In this document: positions 44,504 through 52,404 of the stretch, piece after piece
Layout of the letters: the number at the start of each line of letters is the position of its first letter
Numbering within the stretch: position 1 is the first letter of the stretch
Assembly: GCF_004795015.1 (NCBI RefSeq)
Contig: NZ_SSBI01000008.1
Span: 62,001-126,000 of the forward strand
Direction of reading: 5' to 3'
Source: Streptomyces sp. A1277
GTDB lineage: Bacteria > Actinomycetota > Actinomycetes > Streptomycetales > Streptomycetaceae
Length of the DNA: 64,000 nucleotides
The notes under the pieces: model-generated
What the model saw: the letters and a program-made list of their open reading frames with translations, nothing else
Database searches by the model: none
What the model was told of the DNA's origin: nothing
Translations under genes and position numbers: made by a program

Positions 44504-45226
44504 ATGACGAACTTGCTGACTACCGCGGCGGCCCCGGCTTGCGCGCTGAAGCCTGTCCTGGAGTACGCCGGTCTCGGCGTCGAGCTGGAAGAAGGCCCCG
44601 CGCCGGGTGGGTGCCGCCTGCGGTTGGCTCCCTCGGCCGCCCACCCCTGGACACACGGAGACGTGCGGGCCCGCTTGCTCACCGAAGGCATCACCGCCGA
44701 CGTGGCACGCCTTGAACAGCCCCTCCCGTGCCCCGGCCACGAGCTGCTTCTCACGCTGCCCTCAGAGCAGGAGGTCCGGGCCCTCGGGAGGCTGGTCGAA
44801 GCGCGTCTGACCACGGTGCAGAATGCGGCATTGCAGCTGTACCGCGCGCTGGCGCACATCGGCGTCGAGCGGCATTTGGACATCCAGACCGTGGGGGGCA
44901 CGTCCCTCATTGACATCGGTATGTTCGATACAGACGCTGCCACGCTGCTCTACCGCAGTCTCGGCGGTGACGAGTTGGTTGTGCGCGACCTCGATCTCGG
45001 GGACTGGCACGACCACGAGCGGTTCGCCCGGGAACTGGGGCGGGTGATCTCCGCGATCGGCCAGGTGCTGCTTGTCGAGTCGGTACCCATCTGCGGACAT
45101 TGCCGAAGCCGGCACGGCGGCAACCGCATCCGCTTCGACTATCTGGATGCCGACGACGCGCTGCTCCTCGCGGACACGTTGCAGCGGATCTCCGCTTCGG
45201 CAGGCTCGGCCCCGCCCGGCGACTGA
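44504..45226 (+). CDS. Unrecognised protein with CxxC, first gene of an orphan operon
   Basis: The 240-residue soluble protein matches no family I can name. Visible features: a low-similarity N-terminal half with 'LLLTLPSEQEVRALGRLVEARLTTVQNAALQLYRALAHIGVERHLDIQ', an acidic middle 'LIDIGMFDTDAATLLYRSLGGDELVVRDLDLGDWHDHE', and a lone zinc-knuckle-like 'ICGHCRSRHGG' near residue 205. GAGGAC is the possible ribosome site for the ATG at 44504. It precedes the kinase, dehydrogenase and HPr-kinase-like genes by 55 nt and shares their direction, so it is presumably functionally linked to them. Confidence 0.7.
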   Translation: MTNLLTTAAAPACALKPVLEYAGLGVELEEGPAPGGCRLRLAPSAAHPWTHGDVRARLLTEGITADVARLEQPLPCPGHELLLTLPSEQEVRALGRLVEARLTTVQNAALQLYRALAHIGVERHLDIQTVGGTSLIDIGMFDTDAATLLYRSLGGDELVVRDLDLGDWHDHERFARELGRVISAIGQVLLVESVPICGHCRSRHGGNRIRFDYLDADDALLLADTLQRISASAGSAPPGD

Positions 45227-45281
45227 TGTGCCACGCGGTCAACTCCCTCGTACCGGTCGATCCGGAAGAAATGAGTGCCCC

Positions 45282-46469
45282 ATGTATCCACCCGCCACGA
45301 GCGCCTTGTATCCCGACGCCGTACGGGCCCCCAGGCCGGAACTGGTGGCCGACTATGCGGCCGAGCACATCGCGGCGGCCGCTCACGAGCTGTGGCCGAC
45401 CTCCGCTGTTCAGCTCGGCCCTGTCATCCCGAGCGTCACCAGCCATGTACAACAGCTCACCGTCGATGGCGGCGCTCTGTACGCGAAGACTGAGCTGCTC
45501 GGTATGTCGCTCGTCTCCGTCGTTCGGGGACGGGGCGGCGACTGGCCGACTGCCAAGGCCGCCCAGCGTGCCTACCTCGCCAGACCTGGCACCCTCCTCG
45601 AAAGGGAGGCCAATCAGCTCCGGGTGCTCGCCACCGCCGGGCTGCGGGTGCCTAGGGTTCTCGGCTACCGGCCCGGGGTGCTGTTCACCGAGTACGTTCG
45701 CGGAGCGACCCTTGCCGAACTGGTCGCGGCGTCGCCGGGGCGTACGGCCGGCCTCCTGTACCTCGTACGCCAAGAACTCGCGCTGGTGCTGCGCGGACGC
45801 GACGTCGTCGCGCTGGTCGACCGTGCGCCGATTATTGAGAGGTCAGTCCCCGGGACCTTCCTACGGAAGTTCAACGACGTCAGCGGCGCGGCGTACTTGG
45901 GCCGGTCCCCTGACGGCAACCTGCTTCGGGAGATCGTCCTTCGCCTGCGTCGGGCCAATGCCTCTGCCGCTTTCTCGTTGACGCGACCGGTCGTCTTCGG
46001 AGACCTCAAACCGGAGCATGTGCTGTTCCCGACCGATGGCGGACGGCCCACGTTCATCGACCCGGGCCTGATGCGTAATCCGCCCTGCGCCGACCTTGCC
46101 AAGCTTCTGTCCCGCCTCTTCCTCGACCTGGTCGCCCGCCAACCTGGAGTAGACACCGTCCGCGTGGTTCTGGACGAAGTCGCGCTCTATGCGGACGCTG
46201 CGGCTGCACACCTGTCCGTCTCGGACAAGAGTGCGCTTCTGCGGCAGCTCGTCACCCTGTGGCTGATGGACACCACCAACATCCTGACCACATACCTCTC
46301 CCACCCGACGGGTCTGCCGATGACTCGGAACGGAGCGGCCGTGGTCGCCAGGGCCGGAGCTGTCTGCTGGATGCTCGATCTCTGCACCTCCGCGCTTGTT
46401 CCCCTACGCTCCGGGCGTGACCTGTGGCGACTGTGCCTGGCCCACGTCGCGCAGGCAGCGATCCGGTGA
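45282..46469 (+). CDS. APH/protein-kinase-fold phosphotransferase
   Basis: This 395-residue protein has the catalytic core of the aminoglycoside-phosphotransferase/choline-kinase fold. 'GGALYAKTELL' resembles the N-lobe Lys strand, 'LEREANQLRVLATAGLRVPRVLGY' the helix C region, 'VVFGDLKPEHVLF' the catalytic loop (Asp241) and 'PTFIDPGLM' the metal-binding DxG variant (Asp260). A long helical tail with 'LVTLWLMDTTNILTTYLSHPTG' follows. The substrate may be a small molecule or a protein. GGAAG precedes the ATG. It is coupled by a GTGA overlap to the dehydrogenase gene. Antibiotic resistance should not be inferred from the fold alone. Confidence 0.8.
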   Translation: MYPPATSALYPDAVRAPRPELVADYAAEHIAAAAHELWPTSAVQLGPVIPSVTSHVQQLTVDGGALYAKTELLGMSLVSVVRGRGGDWPTAKAAQRAYLARPGTLLEREANQLRVLATAGLRVPRVLGYRPGVLFTEYVRGATLAELVAASPGRTAGLLYLVRQELALVLRGRDVVALVDRAPIIERSVPGTFLRKFNDVSGAAYLGRSPDGNLLREIVLRLRRANASAAFSLTRPVVFGDLKPEHVLFPTDGGRPTFIDPGLMRNPPCADLAKLLSRLFLDLVARQPGVDTVRVVLDEVALYADAAAAHLSVSDKSALLRQLVTLWLMDTTNILTTYLSHPTGLPMTRNGAAVVARAGAVCWMLDLCTSALVPLRSGRDLWRLCLAHVAQAAIR

Positions 46470-47368
46470 CGGCCATCGGCATCATCGGCGCCGGGGTCGT
46501 CGGCCAGGGTGTGGGTGGGCTCCTGGTCCAAGCAGGCTGGTGCGACACCGTGATGGTCGCGTCCCTCCACGGACGCAGCGCCGACGGGCTTGTCACGGAT
46601 CTGGAGGACATGAGCCTCGTCAACGCGTCACCCGTTCGAGCGCGCCGGGCCGACCTCGCCCGAATGAAGTCGTGCGATGCCCTTGTGCTCTGCCCGCGAG
46701 CCGCCTTCACCAACGGTCACACGACAGACATCCGCATGGCCGGCCTCACCGCCAATGGATTCATGATCCGGCGCCTCGCCCGGGAACTGGTCGGGTTCTC
46801 CGGACCGGTCGTCGTGGTGACCAACCCCGTCGACGTGATGACCCGCCTGTATGCGGAGGCGTCCGGCAGTACGCGGGTGTGGGGGATCGGCTCCAGCACC
46901 GACACCGCCCGGTACCGGCTCATCCTGGCCCGGAGGATGGGGGTGCCGGCCCAGGCCGTACGCGGGCATGTGATCGGCGAGCACGGGGACCTGGCGGTGA
47001 TCTGCGCTTCCTCCACCACCGTCAACGGACGGGCCGTCCGCATCCCCGTGCAGGCGATCCGGGCGGAGATGGCCGCCCGGCCCGGCCGTATCGCTGCCGG
47101 GATCGGCCGGGTCCGGTCCGGTCCTGCCGCTGCCGTCGTGGCCGCACTCGCCCTTGTTCTGGGCGTCACGGACGGAGTCATCGAGCTGTCCGCACCTCGG
47201 GACGGCACCTATCTCGGAATGCCGTTGCACTTCTCCTCGGGGCGCCCCACCGTGTGCCTGCCGCGCTTGGACGCCGGGGAGAAGCGTGATCTCGCAGCCG
47301 CAGAAGCCAAGCTGCAGGCCGCCTACCACCACCTCTGCTCGACCTTCAAGGAGTTGTCCGCGTCATGA
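46466..47368 (+). CDS. Lactate/malate dehydrogenase-like protein
   Basis: The 300-residue protein carries the LDH/MDH Rossmann motif 'IGIIGAGVVGQGVG' at its N-terminus, 'VVVVTNPVDVMTRL', the helix 'GSSTDTARYRLILARRMGV' and the catalytic His in 'GHVIGEHGD'. The mobile loop that in true LDH/MDH carries the substrate-binding Arg residues reads 'CPRAAFTNGHTTDIRM', so substrate specificity is probably altered. GTG at 46466 overlaps the kinase stop, and the 3' end overlaps the next gene by 4 nt. An unusual oxidoreductase for a non-standard 2-hydroxy acid is the best description. Confidence 0.85.
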   Translation: MTAIGIIGAGVVGQGVGGLLVQAGWCDTVMVASLHGRSADGLVTDLEDMSLVNASPVRARRADLARMKSCDALVLCPRAAFTNGHTTDIRMAGLTANGFMIRRLARELVGFSGPVVVVTNPVDVMTRLYAEASGSTRVWGIGSSTDTARYRLILARRMGVPAQAVRGHVIGEHGDLAVICASSTTVNGRAVRIPVQAIRAEMAARPGRIAAGIGRVRSGPAAAVVAALALVLGVTDGVIELSAPRDGTYLGMPLHFSSGRPTVCLPRLDAGEKRDLAAAEAKLQAAYHHLCSTFKELSAS

Positions 47369-48480
47369 CCTTCGCGACCCGCATCACGACGGCCGAGCAC
47401 CAATCGGTCACCGTCATCAGCCACACCTCGGCCATCACTGACTGGGTCAGCCGGTACATGGGCCAGTGGTGGACGGCTTCGGACGTCGACCCGGGCACGG
47501 TCATCGGTCCGGTGATCCATGCCGACGTCGATGAGGAACAGCACGCCGCGCTCGGAGCCCGCGTGCTGGCCGGGCGGCCGGAAGAGGTCACGTACGCCAC
47601 CGCCCCGATGCTGGTCATCCGCGACGGGACCGGACTTGTCACGGCTACGCAGCCGGACGACGGGTTGTCCTACGCACGGGACCCGGGCGCCGACCGTATG
47701 CGCATCGTCGGTGCCGATGAGACGGCCGTTGCCACCGCCACGGCCCGTCTTGCCAGGGAGGTCGTCCGAGGCCAGCTCCTCGCCGACGGCTGGCAGATCC
47801 TCCACGCATCGGCCGTCACACGGCCCACGGACGGCGCAACGCTCCTCGCGCTGGGAAACAAGGGCGCCGGCAAGACGACCACCGGGTTTCTGCTCGCCCG
47901 TACCGGCCTCCATCTCCTGGCCAACGACCGCGTGTTCGCCCGTTGCGACGGCGAAGTCATCCGCGTCCTGCCCTGGCCCAGCGCCGCCGCCATCGGCTTC
48001 GGGCTGCTCGACGCACTCGGCTGGTACGAGCCCGTGCGAGCCCGTGTCCGGGCCGGTGAACAGATGCATCCCACCCAGAAGCAGAAGGTGACCGACGCGC
48101 TTCTCACCGGCGACCGCACCCCGTTGTGGAAGACGTCGGGAGCCGAGATGAAGCCGCAGTTCTTTCCCGACCAGCTGGAATCCTGGCTCGGGCTGACGTT
48201 GGCCACCGAAGGGTACGTCGTCGGAATCCTCTTCCCGGAGATCGTTCCGGGTGCCGCCCCCGCACTGAACACGGCAGCCCGGGGCGTGACCGACGCCGAC
48301 TTCTTCGGCTCGGCCACCGAGGACCGGTACCCGGACGTCTTCGGGCTCCTGCCCGCCGAATCTTCCACCAAGGCTCTCGCCGGCCACCTGGCCCAGCTCC
48401 CCCACCAAGCACTCACCATGAACCACGACCCCGAGGCGAGCACCGCCGTCCTGCTGGACGCCGTCGACGTCGTCCTCTGA
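47365..48480 (+). CDS. HPr-kinase-like P-loop protein
   Basis: The 371-residue protein has an N-terminal mixed alpha/beta domain of about 130 residues. The HprK-like core follows: 'LLADGWQILHASAVTRP', Walker A 'GNKGAGKT' (residues 164-171) and 'LLARTGLHLLANDRVFARCDG', where the LxxxD aspartate matches the Asp of HprK-type kinases. Related HprK-like enzymes occur in peptide-modification gene sets, where they phosphorylate serine, but no precursor peptide was seen here. It is the last gene of a tightly coupled operon, closed by a strong hairpin 9 nt after its stop. Confidence 0.78.
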   Translation: MTFATRITTAEHQSVTVISHTSAITDWVSRYMGQWWTASDVDPGTVIGPVIHADVDEEQHAALGARVLAGRPEEVTYATAPMLVIRDGTGLVTATQPDDGLSYARDPGADRMRIVGADETAVATATARLAREVVRGQLLADGWQILHASAVTRPTDGATLLALGNKGAGKTTTGFLLARTGLHLLANDRVFARCDGEVIRVLPWPSAAAIGFGLLDALGWYEPVRARVRAGEQMHPTQKQKVTDALLTGDRTPLWKTSGAEMKPQFFPDQLESWLGLTLATEGYVVGILFPEIVPGAAPALNTAARGVTDADFFGSATEDRYPDVFGLLPAESSTKALAGHLAQLPHQALTMNHDPEASTAVLLDAVDVVL

Positions 48481-48488
48481 CACATGAA

Positions 48489-48528
48489 AGGGCGTGGAGT
48501 ACGGGACCGTATCCGTGCTCCACGCCCT
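48489..48528 (+). terminator. Terminator of the orphan operon
   Basis: AGGGCGTGGAGTACGG (48489-48504) pairs with CCGTGCTCCACGCCCT (48513-48528) at 15 of 16 positions, with an 8-nt loop. The remaining 199 nt to the catalase gene's 3' end contain nothing I can identify. Confidence 0.8.
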
Positions 48529-48727
48529 GGTTCAGGGAAAAGAACAGGGACCGCGGCGGCGGCGCGAAGGGGGGTTGTCCGGTTCCTTCAGGTCAGGAAA
48601 CCCGGGCCGCCCGCCCACGTACCACCGCACTGGCATCGCGCCACCGCCGCGGCCTCGTCCTGCCCGTGCCGTGCGATTACCCCTCATCCGGGTGGACGCG
48701 TCGGCGCGGGCAGGGTTCGGGGGAGGT

Positions 48728-50185
48728 TCAGTCCTCGCGCAGGGCGCGGACCGCCTCCTCCACGCGCTTGCCGTATTCGGCGTCGGCCGCGTGGAAGTGG
48801 GCGAGGTTCTTCTCGATGACGTCGTCCCGGGTCACCTGGGACAGGCCGCCCGCGATGTTGGCGATCAGCCGGGCCTTCTCGTCGGCGGACATCAGCCGGT
48901 ACAGCTCGCCCGCCTGGAAGAAGTCGTCGTCCTTGGTGTGGGCGGGCGCCTCGTGGGTGCCGGTCCAGCCCTGGACGGGCAGCGGGGCGGAGAGCACCGT
49001 GTCCGTCTGGGCGGGGCCCGCGTACGAGTTGGGCTCGTAGTTCTTGTCGTGGCGCGAGCCGTAGCGGGTGGCGTGGAGGCCGTCGCGGCCGTAGTTGTCG
49101 GCGGACGTCGCGCGCGGAGCGTTCACCGGGAGCTGGGTGTGGTTGATGCCCAGGCGGTAGCGCTGTGCGTCCGCGTAGGCGAACAGGCGGCCCTGGAGCA
49201 TCTTGTCCGGGGACGGGCCGATGCCGGGCACGAAGTTGTTCGGGGAGAACGCGGCCTGCTCGACCTCGGCGAAGACGTTGTCCGGGTTGCGGTCCAGCAC
49301 CAGCCGGCCCACCCGCTGCAACGGGTAGTCCGCGTGCGGCCAGACCTTCGTCACGTCGAACGGGTTGAAGCGGTAGTCCGCGGCCTCGGCGGCCGGCATG
49401 AGCTGCACGTACAGCGTCCAGGACGGGTTCATGCCGCGCTCGATGGCCTGGAGCAGGTCCGTCTGGTGCGAGTTGGCGTCCTTGCCGACGAGCTCGGCGG
49501 CCTGGTCGGCGGAGAGGCAGCGCACGCCCTGGTTCGTCTTGAAGTGGTACTTCACGAAGTACGCGTCACCCGCGGCGTTCGTCCACTGGTAGGTGTGGGA
49601 GCCGAAGCCGTTCATGTGGCGGTAGGAGGCGGGGATGCCCCGGTCGCCCATCAGCCAGGTGACCTGGTGCGTGGCCTCGGGGGAGTTCGCCCAGAAGTCC
49701 CAGACGTTGTCCGGCTCCTGACGGCCCGTGAACGGGTCGCGCTTCTGTGAGTGGATGAAATCGGGGAACTTGATCGGGTCCTTGATGAAGAAGACCGGGG
49801 TGTTGTTGCCGACGAGGTCGTAATTGCCGTCGTTCGTATAGAACTTGAGCGCGAAGCCGCGCGGGTCGCGCACCGCGTCCGCGCCGCCCAGCGAGTCGGC
49901 GACCGTGGAGAAGCGCAGGAACGTCTCGGTGCGGCGGCCCACCTCGGAGAGGAAGTCGGCGCGGGTGAAGGCGGTGACGTCGTCGGTCACCTCGAAGTAG
50001 CCGTACGCGCCGGAGCCCCTGGCGTGCACCACGCGCTCCGGGATGCGCTCCCGGTTGAAGCGGGCGAGCTTCTCCAGGAGGTGGCCGTCCTGGAGGAGGA
50101 TCGGGCCTCCGGCACCCGCGGTGGCGGAGTTCTGGTTGTCGGCGACCGGGGCGCCGGACTCGGTCGTAAGCACACGCTGCGTCAT
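48728..50185 (-). CDS. Monofunctional haem catalase
   Basis: This 485-residue clade-3-size catalase shows the active-site His in '[17 protein letters not shown]', the Asn in '[14 protein letters not shown]' and the haem-ligand Tyr in '[18 protein letters not shown]'. It decomposes H2O2. GGAAGG precedes the ATG at 50185. Its upstream region holds a 22-bp element identical to one before the uraD-uraH-uricase operon (50284-50305 and 61861-61882). Urate oxidase makes one H2O2 per urate, so it looks like a dedicated detoxifying partner. It lies next to glxR and hyi, in the same direction. Confidence 0.95.
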   Translation of the reverse strand: MTQRVLTTESGAPVADNQNSATAGAGGPILLQDGHLLEKLARFNRERIPERVVHARGSGAYGYFEVTDDVTAFTRADFLSEVGRRTETFLRFSTVADSLGGADAVRDPRGFALKFYTNDGNYDLVGNNTPVFFIKDPIKFPDFIHSQKRDPFTGRQEPDNVWDFWANSPEATHQVTWLMGDRGIPASYRHMNGFGSHTYQWTNAAGDAYFVKYHFKTNQGVRCLSADQAAELVGKDANSHQTDLLQAIERGMNPSWTLYVQLMPAAEAADYRFNPFDVTKVWPHADYPLQRVGRLVLDRNPDNVFAEVEQAAFSPNNFVPGIGPSPDKMLQGRLFAYADAQRYRLGINHTQLPVNAPRATSADNYGRDGLHATRYGSRHDKNYEPNSYAGPAQTDTVLSAPLPVQGWTGTHEAPAHTKDDDFFQAGELYRLMSADEKARLIANIAGGLSQVTRDDVIEKNLAHFHAADAEYGKRVEEAVRALRED

Positions 50186-50283
50186 GGTGTCGGGGCGACC
50201 TTCCGTACGGGGGCTGCTGAACTGCGACGGCCTGGGGCCGGAGTGCGGGGTGTGTCCGGAGCGTAAGTACGCCCCGCGCACGG

Positions 50284-50305
50284 CGTCAACAGTTTGTTGA
50301 AATTC
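50284..50305 (-). promoter_or_regulatory. Operator of the catalase gene, shared with the urate-degradation operon
   Basis: The minus strand reads GAATT then the core TCAACAAACTGTTGA (inverted repeat TCAACA/TGTTGA) then CG. All 22 bases are identical to 61861-61882. It lies about 100 nt before the catalase start. A regulator binding both would coordinate H2O2 removal with urate oxidase. Confidence 0.75.
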
Positions 50306-50328
50306 GTGGTGGGAGGGTGAGGAGGGTG

Positions 50329-50390
50329 TTCCGGACGGTGCCGGCGCCTGGGCGCGACAGGACAGGTGTCAGCGCCGGCACCGTCCGGAA
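50329..50390 (-). terminator. Long hairpin between glxR and catalase
   Basis: A perfect 19-bp inverted repeat (50329-50347 with 50372-50390, arms beginning TTCCGGACGG and GCGCCGGCAC) encloses a 24-nt loop. It lies 34 nt beyond the glxR stop and just before the catalase promoter region, so it probably ends the hyi-glxR transcript and insulates the catalase gene. Confidence 0.8.
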
Positions 50391-50424
50391 GTCTGGGGAG
50401 TGGAGGGGAGGGGAGCGGCCGGGA

Positions 50425-51324
50425 TCAGCCCTGGACGGGCAGACCGGAGAGGCGCTCGACCGAGCGCAGCAGCGCCGAGTGGTCCAGGCCGCCGTCGCCC
50501 TGCGTGCGCAGCGAGGCGACGAGCTGGGCGACCACACCGCCGACCGGCAGCGCCGCGCCGACGTTGCGGGCAGCGTCCGTGACGATGCCCATGTCCTTGT
50601 GGTGCAGGTCGATCCGGAAGCCGGGGGCGAAGTCCCGGTTGAGGAAGTTGTCCTTCTTGCGGGTCAGGACCGTCGAGCCGGCCAGGCCGCCGTTGAGGAC
50701 GTCGAGTGCGGCGGTGAGGTCGACGCCGGACTTCTCCAGGAAGACCACGGCCTCGGCGCACGCCTGGATGTTGACCGCGACGATCAGCTGGTTGGCGGCC
50801 TTCACCGTCTGGCCCGAGCCGTGCGGGCCGCACAGCACGATGGTCTTGCCGAGCGCTTCGAGCAGCGGCTTGGCCGCGTCGAAGTCGGCCTGCTCGCCGC
50901 CCACCATGATGGACAGCACGGCCTCGATCGCACCGGCCTCACCGCCGGAGACGGGGGCGTCCAGGACTCGGATGCCCTTCTCGGCGGCGCGCTTCGCGAG
51001 GTCCACGGAGGTCTGCGGAGTGATCGAGGACATGTCGATCAGCAGTGCGCCGCGCCTCGCGTTCTCCAGGATGCCGTCGGGGCCGTACGCGACGGCCTCG
51101 ACCTGCGGGGATGCGGGCACCATCGTGATGACCACGTCCGCGTCCCCGACCGCCTCGGCTATCGAGGAGGCGCCGGTGCCGCCGGCCGCGGCCAGCCGGT
51201 CGACCTTGTCCCGCTCCAGGGTGTAACCGGTGACGTCGTACCCGGCCTTGATCAGGTTCTCGGACATGGGCGAGCCCATGATGCCGAGACCGATCCACGC
51301 AACCTTGGGGAGGTTGTTGCTCAT
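50425..51324 (-). CDS. glxR: 2-hydroxy-3-oxopropionate (tartronate semialdehyde) reductase
   Basis: The 299-residue protein belongs to the beta-hydroxyacid dehydrogenase family: 'KVAWIGLGIMGSPMSENLIKAGYDVTGY' (NAD-binding GxGxxG), 'DAPVSGGEAGAIEAVLSIMVGG' (substrate loop) and the catalytic Lys in 'GSGQTVKAANQLIVAVN'. It reduces tartronate semialdehyde, the Gcl product, to D-glycerate. It follows hyi by 44 nt with GAAGG before the ATG, and the two form an operon under the operator at 52225-52262. Confidence 0.93.
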   Translation of the reverse strand: MSNNLPKVAWIGLGIMGSPMSENLIKAGYDVTGYTLERDKVDRLAAAGGTGASSIAEAVGDADVVITMVPASPQVEAVAYGPDGILENARRGALLIDMSSITPQTSVDLAKRAAEKGIRVLDAPVSGGEAGAIEAVLSIMVGGEQADFDAAKPLLEALGKTIVLCGPHGSGQTVKAANQLIVAVNIQACAEAVVFLEKSGVDLTAALDVLNGGLAGSTVLTRKKDNFLNRDFAPGFRIDLHHKDMGIVTDAARNVGAALPVGGVVAQLVASLRTQGDGGLDHSALLRSVERLSGLPVQG

Positions 51325-51368
51325 GAGGGTGCCTTCCGATCAGCGTGTACAGGGGGCTCCCGCCGCCC

Positions 51369-52208
51369 TCAGGGGGCGGGCCGCGCGGCGGCCGGGAGCC
51401 AGTCGAAGGAGTCGGCGCTCGGGCGGTCGCCGGGCTTGTACTCCAGCCCGACCCAGCCCTCGTATCCGGCCTTCGTCAGCACGTCGAGGTGCTGCTCCAG
51501 GGGGAGGGAGCCGGTGCCGGGCGCGCCGCGGCCCGGGTTGTCGGCGATCTGGACGTGACCGGTCTTGTCGGCGTACGCGGAGATGACCTGGCTCAGGTTC
51601 TCGCCGTTCATCGACAGGTGGTACAGGTCCAGCAGGAACTTCGCGTTGCCGAGGCCGGTCGCGGCGTTGACCCGGTCCACGACCTCGATCCCGGCCGTTG
51701 CGCTCACCAGCGGGTAGCGCGGGGACTCCGGCGCGTTCAGGGTCTCGATCAGCAGCACCGCGCCGATCCGGTCGGCGGCGCGGGCCGCCAGCACCAGGTT
51801 CTCCAGGGCCAGTTCGTCCTGCGCGGCGGGGTCGACGCCGTCGACCCGGTTGCCGTAGAGCGCGTTGAGAGCCTTGCAGCCGACCGAGGCGGCGAAGCCG
51901 GCCGCCACCTCGATATTGGCCCGGAAGCGGTCCGACTCCGTACCGGGCACGGAGAGCGCGCCGCGGTCGGGGCCGGGGAGCTGTCCGGCGTAGAAGTTCA
52001 GGCCGACCAGCTGCGTGCCGGCGTCGTCGAGCGCCTTCTTGAGCGCATCGAGCTCGGCCTGCTCGGGGGTGGGGGTCTCGACCCAAGGCCACCACAGCTC
52101 GACCGCGGTGAAGCCGGCCGCGGCGGCTGCCGCGGGCCGCTCCAGGAGCGGGAGTTCCGTGAAGAGGATCGAGAGGTTCACATCGAAGCGCTGGTCCGGG
52201 TAGCCCAT
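51369..52208 (-). CDS. hyi: Hydroxypyruvate isomerase
   Basis: The 279-residue TIM-barrel protein follows the Hyi/xylose-isomerase-like family: 'FDVNLSILFTELPLLERPAAAAAAGFTAVELWWPW' at the N-terminus, 'QLVGLNFYAGQLPGPDRGALSVPG', the metal ligand Glu in 'AVLLIETLNAPESPRY' and 'HVQIADNPGRGAPGTG' with 'GWVGLEYKP' at the end. It interconverts hydroxypyruvate and tartronate semialdehyde. AAGGAG lies 11 nt before the ATG. It leads the hyi-glxR operon, and its upstream region carries the same bipartite operator as gcl. Confidence 0.94.
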   Translation of the reverse strand: MGYPDQRFDVNLSILFTELPLLERPAAAAAAGFTAVELWWPWVETPTPEQAELDALKKALDDAGTQLVGLNFYAGQLPGPDRGALSVPGTESDRFRANIEVAAGFAASVGCKALNALYGNRVDGVDPAAQDELALENLVLAARAADRIGAVLLIETLNAPESPRYPLVSATAGIEVVDRVNAATGLGNAKFLLDLYHLSMNGENLSQVISAYADKTGHVQIADNPGRGAPGTGSLPLEQHLDVLTKAGYEGWVGLEYKPGDRPSADSFDWLPAAARPAP

Positions 52209-52224
52209 GAGGGTTTCGGCGCTC

Positions 52225-52262
52225 CTTCCGTATTGCGGAAGTTAGTTTCTGCTTAACGGAAG
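52225..52262 (-). promoter_or_regulatory. Bipartite operator of hyi-glxR (shared with gcl)
   Basis: Read in the gene's direction the element is CTTCCGTTAAGCAGAA, six bases, then TTCCGCAATACGGAAG. The gcl element has the same two sites, order and spacing (38274-38311). The proximal site is a 15-bp palindrome with one mismatch. It begins 17 nt before the hyi start and probably overlaps the promoter. Confidence 0.7.
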
Positions 52263-52318
52263 ATTGCCCAAAGGGTGGCGGGGCTGTCAAGGGGCTGCCC
52301 GGAATTCGACCCGGTCAG

Positions 52319-52369
52319 GAGGGGCCTCACCCCGCTCCGGACAGGCGAAAGGCGGGGCGGAGGCCCCTC
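52319..52369 (-). terminator. Hairpin after the GH16 gene
   Basis: GAGGGGCCTC-ACCCCGC (52319-52335) pairs with GCGGGGC-GGAGGCCCCTC (52352-52369), interrupted by a one-base bulge, with a 16-nt loop. It lies 36 nt past the stop of the minus-strand GH16 gene. Confidence 0.7.
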
Positions 52370-52404
52370 GGCCGTCCGCCCCGCCCGCTCGTCGTGCTAC
52401 CGGC

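Noticed and set aside
45282..46469. Aminoglycoside resistance gene
   Set aside because: Only the general APH fold is visible. The operon context does not suggest antibiotic inactivation.
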